Assembly: GCA_030674185.1 (NCBI GenBank)
Contig: CM060312.1
Location: 56,872,902-56,936,901, forward strand
Reading direction: 5' to 3'
DNA: 64,000 bases
Source: Monoplex corrugatus
Lineage: Eukaryota > Mollusca > Gastropoda > Littorinimorpha > Ranellidae
This document shows, piece by piece, positions 23,037 to 34,027 of the stretch (position 1 is its first letter; every line of letters begins with the position of its first letter). Both the position numbers and the translations under genes were made by a program. The notes below the pieces were generated by a model that worked only from the letters and a program-made list of their open reading frames with translations, made no database searches and was not told where the DNA came from.

Positions 23037-23037
<1 letters not shown>
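21361..23037. other. Unassigned sequence
   Basis: About 1.7 kb without a recognised gene or transposon. ORFs on both strands (for example 22324-22554 plus and 22433-22858 minus) overlap and lack motifs. A-rich tract at 22630-22670. Confidence 0.4.
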
Positions 23038-23040
<3 letters not shown>

Positions 23041-23089
<49 letters not shown>

Positions 23090-23098
23090 AGAAGAGAA
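23041..23098. repeat. (GA)n microsatellite
   Basis: Pure GA for about 45 bp, then GAAGAGA variants. Confidence 0.93.
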
Positions 23099-23544
23099 GA
23101 CGAGACATACGGACAGACAGAGACAGCGAGAGCGAAAGCGAGGTGTTCTTGCTCTCGTAAGCCATCGGGAAAGAAGTGGAGGGGTAGCCATTACTGAAAA
23201 CGATACGGCACCATCATATTCACTGAAGAAGAGAGAGAGAGAAGAAAAAAAAAATCAGAAAAATAACCAACAGTCTAGGAGACTAGATTGACTTCATCTG
23301 GAAGAAGCAAACGAAGAAAAACTGTAATCGTAACCTGACCAGACGCACATAACAGCGTTCTGTAATGTGTTAAAGGGTGGTCTACGTGACATATGCTCCC
23401 GTGTATTGAATGTTATGGGTAACACACGGCAGGCAGCGACTAAATTAGTATCACCTACGTTGCCATCGAGTGTTCCTGTCTACCAGCCTATCTGTGCTTA
23501 TGTGTATGTTTGCGAGTAAGAAATAGAGAAACAAAGATAGAAAG

Positions 23545-23568
23545 AAAGAGAGAGAGAGAGAGAGAGAG

Positions 23569-23604
<36 letters not shown>

Positions 23605-23770
23605 GAGAGACAGACAGACACACACACACACACAGAGACAGACAGACAGACAGAGAGAGAGAGAAAAGGAGGGGAGAAAGTGTGAGATAGAGAGAGAGGA
23701 CAGACAGAGAGCGAGAGATACATTCAAAGAAACACACGTGCATACACACACACACACACATGCACACACA
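23545..23770. repeat. GA/CAGA/CA composite microsatellite
   Basis: GA runs with GACA and CACACA islands. A similar CA tract plus the flank TGTCCATCAGACACTTGTCAAG recurs at 26094-26115, so the two loci share a duplicated edge. Confidence 0.9.
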
Positions 23771-24086
23771 AAGCACAGCATGTCCATCAGACACTTGTCA
23801 AGAGCTTATAGTTGTCATAAGCGCTATACATAGGTACGCCTTGTCATAGATCCATCACACAGACCGGCGACAGCTTTCCAGCCACTGAAAACCACTGTCT
23901 GCAACAACGTATGTCAACGCGCTATCGTATACAGCCTGTCGAATATTTAGTGAAAGAGCCGATGGCAATCCCACGTTGGTTATCCCATATTAATACCCAC
24001 AATAAAACAACAAGACCAGAATGCTACTCATCCGTCACATCGATGGGACAGTCAATCACGCACTGTATAATTAGATAGATGACCTA

Positions 24087-25434
24087 CAGTCGTACAAGTC
24101 TTCCATTGACGTACATAGACAGGCCTACATTGTACAACTACAATCTCCCAACTGACGTACATAGACATGCCTACAGTCTGTACAAGTCATCCCACTGACG
24201 TACATAACATGTCTACATTTGTACAACTACAAGTCTTCCCAACTGACGTACATAGACATGCCTACAGTCTGTACAAGTCATCCCAACTGACGTACATAAA
24301 CATGTTCTACATTTGTACAACTACAAGTCTTCCCAACTGACGTACATACACTGTAACATGCCTACAGTCTGTACAAGTCTTCCCAATGACGTACATAGAC
24401 ATGCTACAGTCTGTACAAGTCATCCAACTGAGTACATAACATTTCTACATTTGTACAACTACAAGTCTTCCCAACTGACGTACATACACTGTAAACATGC
24501 CTACAGTCTGTACAAGTCTTCCCATCTGACGTACATAGACATGCCTACAGTCTGTACAACTACAAGTCTTCCTATCTGGAGTACACAGACCTATAGTCTG
24601 TACAACCACAAGTCTTCCTATCTGGAGTACACGACTACATCTGAACTACAAGTCTTCCTATTGGAGTAACGCCAATGTATCGTACAACTACAAGTCTTCC
24701 TATATGGAGTACAAGACCTACAGTCTGTACAACAAGTCTTCCTATCTGGAGTACACAGACCTAAGCCTGTACAACTACAAGTCTTCCTATCTGGAGTACA
24801 CAGACGTACAGTCTGTACAACTACAAGTCTTCCTATCTGGAGTACACAGACCTACATAGACCTATAGTCTGCACAACCACAAGCCTTCTACTTGGAGTAA
24901 ACAATCTCAGTCTGTACAACTACAAGTCTTCCTATCTGGAGTACACAGACCTACAGTCTGTACAACTACAAGTCTTCCTATCTGGAATACACAGACCTAC
25001 AGTCTGTACAATTACAAGTCTTCCTATCTGGAGTACAAGACCTACAGTCTGTACAACTACAAGTCTTCCTGTCTGGAGTACACAGACCTACAGTCTGTAC
25101 AACTACAAGTCTTCCTATCTGGAGTACACAGACCTAGTCTGTACAACTACAAGTCTTCGTATCTGGAGTACACAGACCTACAGACTGTCTGCAAAACCAC
25201 AAGCCTTCCTATTTGGAGTAAACAGATCTACAGTCTGTACAGCTACAAGTCTTCCTATCTGGAATACACAGACCTACAATCCGTACAATTACAAGTCTTC
25301 TGTTTGGAGTACATAGACCTGCGTTCTGAAACAACAAGTCTTCCTATCCGGAGTACACAGACCTACAGTCCACACAACTACAAGTCTTCCCATCTGACGT
25401 ACGTACATAATTAGACCTACGAATTGTACTACAA
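24087..25434. repeat. ~46-bp minisatellite, about 29 copies, two subtypes
   Basis: The core CAGTCTGTACAACTACAAGTC + TTCC repeats throughout. In the left third the linker is CAACTGACGTACATAGACATG; from about 24565 it changes to TATCTGGAGTACACAGACC. The right edge near 25387 returns to the CATCTGACGTACG form. The left part alternates long (ACAACTACAAGTCTTCCC) and short (ACAAGTCATCCC) units in a two-unit pattern. Confidence 0.93.
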
Positions 25435-25617
25435 CTCTTCCTCTCCTTGGGTTTAGTAACACGAAAGAAAGGCGATGTCTTACATTTTTTTAAAAGCCAC
25501 TTCACCCATCCCCTGGTCTCCTAACCCCCTTTTTTATTATTTTGAAGCTGCCAGTTTTGGTTGATCTTTTTATGAATAGCTTGGGTGGATGGATTGTTAC
25601 AGATTGGTTTTTAAAGT

Positions 25618-25619
<2 letters not shown>

Positions 25620-25656
<37 letters not shown>

Positions 25657-25722
25657 GGCGGTGTGTGGTGGTGCGTGTGTGTGTGTGTGTGTGTGTGTAT
25701 GCAGCGCGCGCGCACGTGAGGA

Positions 25723-25755
<33 letters not shown>

Positions 25756-26090
25756 CTATGTGTATGTGTGAGCGCATGCATGTGACAAAGGGGTGAGACA
25801 CTCAAAGAAAGTCTGGATAGACAGACAGACCGATTAGATACACAGATCAGACTAGATAAGTAGGAAGGTAGGAAGTAGGTAGGTAGGTAGGTATAGGTAA
25901 GTAGGTAGGTAGGTAGGTAAATAAATAGGCAGACAGATGGAAACAGATGGGCAGGTAGACACAAATATGCGCGTGTATGTGCACACACGCAATCATACAC
26001 ACACACACAAAATCAAACAAATACACAGGCACGCACACACACACACACACACACACGCACACACACACACACACACACACAGACAGAGAC
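25620..26090. repeat. GT, GA, GGTA and CA simple-repeat cluster
   Basis: GT at 25620-25700 with a CGGCGG island and CGCGCGCGC at 25706, GA at 25727-25755, GGTA units at 25858-25925, and CA at 25995-26085. Confidence 0.92.
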
Positions 26091-26115
26091 GGTATGTCCA
26101 TCAGACACTTGTCAA

Positions 26116-28190
26116 GTGCTGACAGCTGTCAGAAACGCTAGGGTGCCTCATCCCATCAGTGTCAGACCCGTCTGACGCGCCAGCTTAACTCCTTAATTCT
26201 GCTAAAACGAGCAAAACATAAACACGTGCGACTATGGATGAAAAACACGTACCCAGAACAAACACAACAAACAAACAAACAAACAAACCTGACCTATTTA
26301 CCTACCAACATACCACACGACCGCTGCCTGAGCCAATGCTAACCAGATATAACGCACGGTCAACGCCATGGCAACCTCTATCGACAAGCACAATCAAACA
26401 TACCGCCCTTGTTGTGCATACAAGTAGCGCATCGAGATCACTCGCGGGATTTCCACCTCTGCGAAACACCACTGATGTTCTACAAAATCGCTGATTCCAG
26501 AGCCACATGTTCAAACTTCATCATCCACCTTCACTGTACAATTTAACCATACCCTACCCACGCTAAGTGTTCAACGGCTTCAACTCTTGAATATATCAAA
26601 TAAGAAACCACGACAGTTTATTGTTTAGAAAAGTTTCGTAAATTTTTGTTTGACCCTTTGTCTATTTAAACTGTTGAATGTAGATTGCGGGGGGGGGGGG
26701 GGGGGGGGGGGGGGGTGACAGCACCGGGGTGAGAAAAATCATTCCCCCAAAACCGTGGTTAACTTCAAAACACTTTATTACTCAAAGATAGTAGCATCAG
26801 ATCCCATGGACCCGTGTAACAGCTAATCGCTGCTATCCTATATAATAAATATACAAGCATAAAGACAAGCATGATCAATGTGATTGCCAAATGGTTCATG
26901 TCTCAACTAGGCCCCAGTCTCCAATCCACCCACACGTAAACGGGCACCTGTTAATGAGGAAAGGAAAGAAGCAGAGAGATGACATGGGCTCCGCCCTCAT
27001 AACGCTGGCCCTAACAGAAAGTACAGGACTACACCTCCTTCTCGAATGTCCGCTCCGGTCATGGGAAAACGTTTATATTAGTACATGTAGGCCTGTATGA
27101 CGGCGACCAATACAGCAGTTCACGCCGTTTCTAATCAGTTTCATTGTATAAGGATAGTACTTTTTGACAAATCCAGCCTTTCGTTCACCAAGCATGAGTT
27201 TTGAATGACAAAGAACTGCGATTAGAAAGCTGCTTGAGTTTGGTGTTAACTTTAGCAAAGTTTATACAAAATTCATGCAGAGATACGGAAGTGCTTGTCA
27301 GTACGGCCAAACCATCCTTTTCACCGTACGTCTGCAAGGAAAGAAAGAAATAAGAAACAATAGATTTAAAAAATCACAACTACAAAAAGGGAAACTACGA
27401 GGGCATGGGTGGAATGTGTCTGTATCAGAATTGTTGATTCTGGAACGATGCTGGCGCGGATCACACATGAAGCCAAACCTTGAAGGGAAGGGAATGGAAT
27501 GTATTGAAATCGGAAGGTTAAGTCGGAACTCCTGTCGTAACCCGAGTCAGGAAGGCAGGTTGATGGAGATATTTGAATCCTTGTGGGGGAAAAAAACCAA
27601 AACCAAACCAAAAAAACCCACCTCGGGAAAAACAGAAAACAAGCAAAACATTACCAACCAACACCAACCAACCAATCAACCAACCAACCAACAACCAAAA
27701 TTGTTTAAAACCAGGGACTGACTTCTCTGCACTTTCTCAAACTACAACATTTTGCTTTTCTGTCTTTAATATTTTTCTGCCTGTGTGTCTGTCTGCCTTT
27801 CACCTTTTCTCTGTGAATCTTTCTTTCTGTCCGTCTTTCCTTTTCTCTCTGTAAGCTGATGACTTACATGACTACATTTTCCTGTCTTATTATTATATCT
27901 GTCTCTTGCTTCTGAGTGCATTCCTGATTAATGCCTTTATGTTTCTGGCTGCATTCCCGTTTAAGACTTTAAGTGTGAGCCCTATTTATGTGTGTGTGTG
28001 TGTGTGGATGGGTGTGTGGGTGGGTGGGTGCGCGCGCGAGTTTTACTACTCCTTCTGCTCAATGGGTTTTTTTTTTTTTTTTTTCTGTTTCCATGTATTT
28101 TCTTTATCGTACATTGCGTACGAATGTATTTTCTTCCTTCATCCTCTTTGGACCAAATTGCGACAGAAAGCTTTCTGTTTTGAGTGTAAC
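26116..28190. other. Mostly unassigned sequence; G27 run
   Basis: A pure run of 27 G lies at 26689-26715. At about 26940-27060 the plus frame reads GHLLMRKGKKQRDD then LHLLLECPLRSW, loosely like the RNase H-distal tail of a non-LTR element, but too decayed for a firm call. AACC-rich sequence is at 27600-27715. Nothing else recognised. Confidence 0.45.
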
Positions 28191-28198
28191 TTCCCCAT

Positions 28199-28440
28199 TT
28201 ACCCAGTGTGTTTAAATGTTCGTCCCCTATCTCTGTGTTTGAGAGCGTCGTCTTTCATCACTTTCGTTTTCCCAGTGCGTTTAAATGTTCGTCCCTTATC
28301 AGCTGTGTTTGAGAGTGTCGTCTTTTATCATTTTCCATTATTCATTGTGTTCAAATGTTTTGTCCCTTGTCTGCTGTTTTTTTTAAGCGTTGTCTTTTGT
28401 CTTTTATCATCTTTTGTTGCTCAGTGCATTGTCTTTTACT
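28199..28440. repeat. ~75-bp tandem repeat, interrupted array
   Basis: The unit CAGTG.GTTTAAATGTTCGTCCC + .TGTGTTTGAGAG.GTCGTCTTT occurs three or more times with growing divergence. Related TGTTTGA...GCATT pieces reappear at 28740-28980 beyond the retrotransposon tail at 28554, as if the array had been split by the insertion. Confidence 0.75.
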
Positions 28441-28553
28441 GTATGTGTTTGAACGTATCTTCATTCCTTAACTTTGTACCTGACAGCATTCTTCAGCCTT
28501 CACGTTTGAGTGAACCTCCAGAAGAAAACTTGCAAGATAGGAAGACCCACTAA

Positions 28554-28675
28554 CACCTGGCGACAAAAAGCAGAACTCAAAGCCCCGAAGCACACCTGGG
28601 TATCATACAAAGATTGGTCCAGGCCAGGAACGGAGGATCTTCGTTGCTGTTCTACATGACAATGGCGCAATGGGC
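28554..28675 (+). mobile_element. Non-LTR 3' tail of TWRR...HTW type
   Basis: The frame reads NTWRQKAELKAPKHTWVSYKDW; the next segment GGATCTTCGTTGCTGTTC...GGCGCAATGGGC recurs inverted at 31888-31935. It resembles the C-terminal tail (TWR......HTWG.....A.DR..WR.FV.AL) known from non-LTR polyproteins. Short and dead. Confidence 0.55.
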
Positions 28676-28739
28676 AATAATAAAGTTGAGCGCACTTCTC
28701 GCTTTATTTCTCTGTACTGAAGGCTTGCATCATTTCAAC

Positions 28740-29105
28740 CCCTTGTGTTTGAGATTATTACTCATTATACCTTTGTGCCCAAATGCATTATCGTATCTGC
28801 CGGTTTGAATGCATTTTTACGTGTACATTTTGTGTTCAAGCGCATTTCCTTTCTTTGCTTTTTGTATTTGACTTTTTTCCCAGTTGGTTTTGCTACATTT
28901 TCCTGTTTTACCTTTTGCGTTTATTAACTTTTCCAACATTACACCTTTCCTGTCTGTGTGCTTGTGTTTTTAACTAGCTTGTTTTTGAAAACATTGTCCT
29001 GAGTGTGTTTCAATGTCATAATTACACAGACAAGACCAGATTTCCATGCGTGAAACGGCAAGAGATTATTTATAAAAAAAAAGTTCTTGTTTTATCAATT
29101 TTGGG
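28740..29105. other. Diverged continuation of the 75-bp array, then unassigned
   Basis: Pieces such as CTTGTGTTTGAG, CAAATGCATT and GTTCAAGCGCATTT echo the 28199-28440 unit. No gene seen. Confidence 0.45.
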
Positions 29106-29108
29106 GAG

Positions 29109-29119
29109 GGAGAGAGAGA

Positions 29120-29173
<54 letters not shown>

Positions 29174-29433
29174 CAGACAGGCAGGCAGGCAGAAACAGAG
29201 AGAGACAGAGACAGAGAGAGAGAGAGACAGAGAGCCAGACAGACAGAGAGAGAGAGAGGCAGAGAGAGACAGAGAGGAAGAGGGAGGGAGCGAGAGAGAG
29301 ACAGAGATAGATAGATAGATAAAGAGAGAGAGAGAGAGAGAGACAAAGATAGATAGATAGATAAAGAGAGAGAGAGAGAGAGAGAGACAGAGAGGAAGAG
29401 GGAGGGAGCGAGAGAGAGACAGAGTATAGATAG

Positions 29434-29473
<40 letters not shown>

Positions 29474-29500
29474 ACAGACAGACAGAGACAGAAAAAGAGA
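29109..29500. repeat. GA-rich microsatellite with internal duplications
   Basis: About 390 bp of GA with GACA and GATA islands. The block GACAGAGAGGAAGAGGGAGG + GAGCGAGAGAGAGACAGA occurs twice (29268 and 29386 regions), showing segmental duplication within the tract. Confidence 0.93.
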
Positions 29501-29705
29501 GCTGTCGCACGCAAACCCCCCCTCCCCCCCCCCTCCCCCCCTACACACATACCCTACACTGAACATACCACATCACACCACACCACACAGCCAGCCCGAC
29601 AAGCTAAACAAAGCAGAAGCCAAATAAACGGGAATCAACTACCTCGGCATGGTAGCCAAACACTTCACGAATAACCAAATTTTAACAAGGCTTTAAACGG
29701 GGCTT

Positions 29706-29935
29706 AACTTGCCACGTTGAATTGGCCCTGCTGATCAAAATGCACCTGCCGAATAATGATCAACACTAATGAGGTCCCCGAGCAAACATTTCGAATCCAT
29801 GAAAAGCGTTCTAATCCATAACTTGCCACGCTGAGTTTGCCCCTGCTCATCAAAATGCAACGGTACGATAGCACTGACATTAATGAGCCTTGCGCAGCAA
29901 ACATTTCACATACGTGAGAATATTCTAATTCAGTA
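29706..29935. repeat. ~114-bp tandem duplication
   Basis: ACTTGCCACG.TGA.TT.GCCC ... CTG.TCATCAAAATGCA ... AGCAAACATTTC occurs at 29706-29817 and again at 29821-29935 with about 75 percent identity by eye. Confidence 0.8.
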
Positions 29936-30137
29936 CTGTTTGACCATTTTGAGAGCAGAGACAAAGACAGACCTCAGAACTTCAGAACACTTAAACACTC
30001 TAGGATAACAGCATAAGGTCCCGGTGGACCAGTTTTGTTGCCAGTCCTTGCTACTCTACATACACAAATTATAAAACAGATGAGGTGTAACACATACAAT
30101 GTGAAACAAATTATAAAAAATGAATACACTATTGGAG

Positions 30138-30149
30138 ACAGAGAGAGGG

Positions 30150-30205
<56 letters not shown>

Positions 30206-30217
30206 CACACACACACA
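30138..30217. repeat. (GA)n/(CA)n microsatellite
   Basis: GA with GACA islands ending in a short CA run. Confidence 0.9.
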
Positions 30218-30276
30218 GAATGCAGGAACACAATAGAGAACACAATTTTTTTTAAATCAAAGCAGAACTAACGTAT

Positions 30277-30445
30277 ATACAACTAAAAAATAATGCATGA
30301 CATTGTTGTAGTTTTGGAGACAGAGAAGACTGAATAGGAAGGCAAAAAGAATTCTTTTTTTTTTACAACTAAAAAATAATGCATGCCATTGTTGTAGTTT
30401 TGGAGACAGAGAAGACTGAATAGGAAGGCAAAAAGAATTCATTTT
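30277..30445. repeat. 83-bp tandem duplication, nearly identical
   Basis: CAACTAAAAAATAATGCATG.CATTGTTGTAG ... GGCAAAAAGAATTC occurs twice in tandem, with one substitution and a T-run difference visible. Recent duplication. Confidence 0.92.
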
Positions 30446-30730
30446 TTTCCATATGGATCACCACTAAACAGGAGAACATAAAGAATGGATCCCAGTAAAC
30501 AGACGAACAGAAATATATTTTTTCCAAATGGATCACCACTAAACAGGCGAATTTAAAGATATTTTGCCCCAAATGAATAATTACTAAACAGGTGAACAAA
30601 GATTTTCCCCCCAAATGAATCATTACTAAACAGGCGAACAGAAAGAATTTTTTTTCCAAATGGATCACCACTAAACAGGAGAACAGAAAGATTTTTTTTT
30701 CAAATGGATCACCACTACTAATCAGTTTAA
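30446..30730. repeat. ~46-bp tandem repeat, about six copies
   Basis: The unit TTTTTCCAAATGGATCACCAC + TAAACAGG.GAACA.AAAGA repeats with decay in the middle copies (CCCCAAATGAATCATTAC). Confidence 0.88.
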
Positions 30731-30893
30731 TCACAAGTATATTTGTGCGAACGACTGATCTGATTGCTGGACAAGAAGATTTAATTAATCAGAGCAGAAG
30801 TGAAATGATGAAAGAAACTTTCCAGCGGTATAGGTATTGGCACACAGATTAACTTGCATACCTGTCGTTGCTAACCTGCTTAATAAACTAACA

Positions 30894-30902
30894 GCGAGAG
30901 AG

Positions 30903-30940
<38 letters not shown>

Positions 30941-31167
30941 AGAGAAGAGAGACAGACAGAGAGAGAAAGAGGGCGAGAGACAGACAGACAGAGAGAGAGA
31001 GAGAGAGCGAGAGAGAGACAGACGGACAGACTGACAGACAAACAGAAAGTACAGACAGATAGGCAGACAGACAGGGATCTATAAGATAGGTAGAAAGGGA
31101 TGACTAAAAACCGCGCGCACGCGCGCGCGCACACACACACACACACGCACACGCTCGCACGCACGCA
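30894..31167. repeat. GA/GACA microsatellite followed by CG/CA alternating tract
   Basis: GA and GACA units to 31078, then at 31112-31167 CGCGCGCACGCGCGCGCGC and CA/CG alternation, a Z-DNA candidate. Confidence 0.9.
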
Positions 31168-31887
31168 GACAGACATATTGTTGTTTTGAACAACCAAAAA
31201 AAGTCAGAAAGAGAGGAAAGGGGTGGGGGGAAGACTGAAAGTTTGAAGACGTTCAAATGGCGGGAACAGGTGTGAAGGGATGTGAAAGAGGCGGGAGGGA
31301 GGGAGGGAGGGAGGGAGAGAAGCGAGGCAGAGGTGGAGAAGTGGGAGGAGAGATGATGGAAGGAATGGCGGAAGCAACAAACAACATCTCTCGCCCGGCA
31401 GTGGATTCTACCCAGAGTTGAATGTGCTATGAGCTCAGTGGAAAGACTGGAGCCGTCACACACAGTTACGTGTCTCGGACGCATCACTGAGGATGTTGCT
31501 CAAACAATATGACCAGCACTACAGGTGTTTGTATCACTCAGGCCTGGTTGGAGCAGAGAGTACTACCAGTCGCGCAGTTTCTAACCAGAACCATCATCAC
31601 TGTCTTTCCGTTTGTCATGAAACAATGAACTGATCAAAAACAACAAACGAACAAACAAACAAAAACCAGTCAATCAACCAAACAAAAAAAGGTCGCAGAT
31701 CCTCTGGCCCCTTATGCTCTAATCCCTTGTCCAGGCAACAAACATCAACAGTACCAGAGCAGACCTTGGCTGTCAAGGTCTGTCCTGTTGTTGGTGACGT
31801 CTGCTGCGTGAGACAAAGGCTTCCACCTCTGCCTCATCTGTCTCCCTCACTTCGGTTTCCTTGGCCACTTTCATCATCTGTTTACTG
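31168..31887. other. Unassigned sequence
   Basis: No gene recognised. A GGGA repeat lies near 31293-31318 and an AACA-rich stretch near 31645-31690. Confidence 0.4.
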
Positions 31888-31935
31888 TCCATTGCGCCAC
31901 CGGTCCGTGGGACAGCAACGAAGATCCTTTACTCA
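31888..31935 (-). mobile_element. Fragment of TWRR...HTW-type retrotransposon tail
   Basis: The reverse complement of CCATTGCGCCACCGGTCCGT + GGGACAGCAACGAAGATCCT matches 28634-28676 closely. Too short to translate usefully. Confidence 0.5.
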
Positions 31936-32223
31936 TGTCCTCTCTTGATCAGCTTTTGTATGTTCCCTCAGATGTGTCTGATGACCTTGAGTCATCCTGT
32001 TCGTCACAAAGATGTTTATGGGTCTACTTCCTCTCTTGCATGTTTATTCGTGTGCCCAGTAAAGGACAGACCTGGTGACGTTATCCTGCTCACTTTGGAT
32101 GATGCGTCCAATACATCTCCACGTTCACACCTGAGGCCAGTCTTCTTCTTTTCGTTTGCCATCACACATACAGTAGTTTAATCTCGAAGATGAAATAGTC
32201 GCTTTCTGTATCCCATTTACAGC

Positions 32224-32436
32224 CCCGTACAAATAAATTCTCCCGCCGGCTCAAGGCTGTCGGCCCGATCTACCTCCCTCAGCAATCGGTAGCTCTCGCA
32301 GTCTTGCAGAATGTGTTCTGCTGTCTGACCAGTGTCTTCATATGGACACCGGGAGGACGGTACGAGTCGGACACCGTGCTTGTTTATGTGACAATTCAGT
32401 CTGTCGTGCCCAGTCTCCTGGCAAGGGTTAATAGGG
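32224..32436 (-). mobile_element. Non-LTR element tail with zinc-knuckle-like motif
   Basis: The minus strand has an open frame NPCQETGHDRLNCHINKHGV followed by SSRCPYEDTGQTAEHILQDC, ending at a stop near 32224. RTGH.RL and C....EHILQ.C are the landmarks that follow RNase H in Jockey/CR1/I-type polyproteins. Different clade from the GAT-tailed family. The RT domain is absent. Confidence 0.65.
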
Positions 32437-32567
32437 TGAGGAAGTCAAAGGGTTAAGTTTTTGCAGTTGGTAAATAGGTTGATAATAATATATAATAATA
32501 ATTACAATATTTATATAGCGCAAAATCTTGCTAAAATCAAATCTAAGCGCTGAGTCAAAGGGTTAAT
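32434..32567. mobile_element. Palindromic TTAA MITE fragment, interrupted
   Basis: ATAGGGTGAGGAAGTCAAAG + GGTTAAGTTTTTGCAGTTGG at 32437-32475 is a MITE right half. After an AT-rich insert with TTATATAGCGC and TCTAAGCGCT, the terminal GAGTCAAAGGGTTAA appears at 32552-32566. Confidence 0.7.
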
Positions 32568-32754
32568 GACTTGCTCTTGTCGGGACAACTGGTAGTTAAT
32601 TGTATACAGCCGTACAGGACCACTGTCGGCTCGCAGGCTCTCGACTGCTGTTTTCTACAGCACTGCTGTGTCTCTCCTGCGGCCAACTCAGATCAAGGTC
32701 TTTGGTGTTTGTGGTTTGTAGGGGCTGTTATTAGAAGGTGGACGGCTGTCCCCT

Positions 32755-33990
32755 TTCCAGGATGCTGACTCTCTCCTTTCCAGGGTGCTCACTCTCTCCT
32801 TTCCAGGATGCCGACTCTCTCCTTTCCATGATGCCGACTCTCTCCTTTCCAGGGTGCTTACTCTCTCCTTCCCAGGATGCCGACTCTCTCCTTTCCATGA
32901 TGCCGACTCTCTCCTTCCCAGGGTGCTTACTCTCTCCTTCCCAGGATGCCGACTCTCTCCTTTCCATGATGCCGACTCTCTCCTTCCCAGGATGCTGACT
33001 CTCTCCTTCCCAGGATGCCGACTCTCTCCTTTCCAGGATGCCGACTCTCTCCTTCCCAGGATGCCGACTCTCTCCTTTCCAGGATGCCGACTCTCTCCTT
33101 TCCAGGATGCCGACTCTCTCCTTTCCAGGATGCCGACTCTCTCCTTTCCAGGATGCTTACTCTCTCTCCTTTCCAGGATGCCGACTCTCTCCTTTCCAAG
33201 ATGCTGACTCTCTCCTTTCCAGGATGCCGACTCTCTCCTTTCCAGGATACTTATTCTCTCCTTTCCAGGATGCCGACTATCTCCTTTCCAGATGCTTTCT
33301 CTTTCCTTTCCAGGATGCCGACTCTCTCCTTTCCAGGATGCCGACTCTCTCCTTTCCAGGATGCTTACTCTCTCCTTTCCAGGATGCCGACTCTCTCCTT
33401 TCCAGGATGCCGACTCTCTCCTTTCCAGGATACTTCCTCTCTCCTTTCCAGGATGCTGACTCTCTCCTTTCCAGGATGATCTCTCCTTCCAGGATGCTTA
33501 CTCTCTCCTTTCCAGGATACTTTACATTTTCCAGGATGCCTACTCTCTCCTTTCCAGGATGCCTATCTTTTTTCCAGGATGCTGACTCCCCCTTTCCAGG
33601 ATGCTGACTCTCCTTCCCAGGATGCTCTCTTTTCCAGGATGCTTGCTCTCTCCTTTCCAGGATACTTTCTACTTTCCAGGATGCCTAATCTCTCCTTTCT
33701 AGAATGCTTATTCTCTCCTTTCCAGGATGCTTACTCTCTCCGTTCCAGGACGCTGACACTTTCCACCTCAGCATGTTGACTCTCTCCGTTCCAGGATACT
33801 GACACTTTCTTCTCCAGTATGCTGACTCCCTCCGTTCCAGGATACTGACACTTTCCTCTCCAGGATGCTGACTCCCTCCGTTTCAGGATACTGACACTTT
33901 CCTCTCCAGGATGCTGACTCTCTCCTTTCCAGTATACTTACTGTCTCCTTTCTAGAATGATTACTCTCTCCTTTCCAGGATGTTTACTCA
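32755..33990. repeat. 23-bp minisatellite, about 50 copies
   Basis: The unit GATGCCGACTCTCTCCTTTC + CAG repeats every 23 bp. At the left edge a three-unit (69-bp) higher-order repeat is marked by CCATGATG at 32826, 32895 and 32964. From about 33280 the units lose or gain bases, and near 33745-33930 a longer unit with GACACTTTC appears. Each unit resembles a 3' splice site on the plus strand. Open frames here are by-products. Confidence 0.95.
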
Positions 33991-34027
33991 GTCTGTATCG
34001 GAGACTGAGTGATTACTGTTGATAAGA

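Noticed and set aside
24087..25434. Possible CRISPR-like array of direct repeats
   Set aside because: Units are contiguous with no unique spacers of constant size, linkers repeat too, there are no cas genes, and the genome is animal.
26891..27100. Confident RNase H-tail call for a second Jockey/CR1-like element
   Set aside because: Only short pieces (HLLLECPL) resemble the family; too decayed.
32755..33990. Regular 23-bp direct repeats as CRISPR or integron-like array
   Set aside because: Simple head-to-tail minisatellite without spacers.
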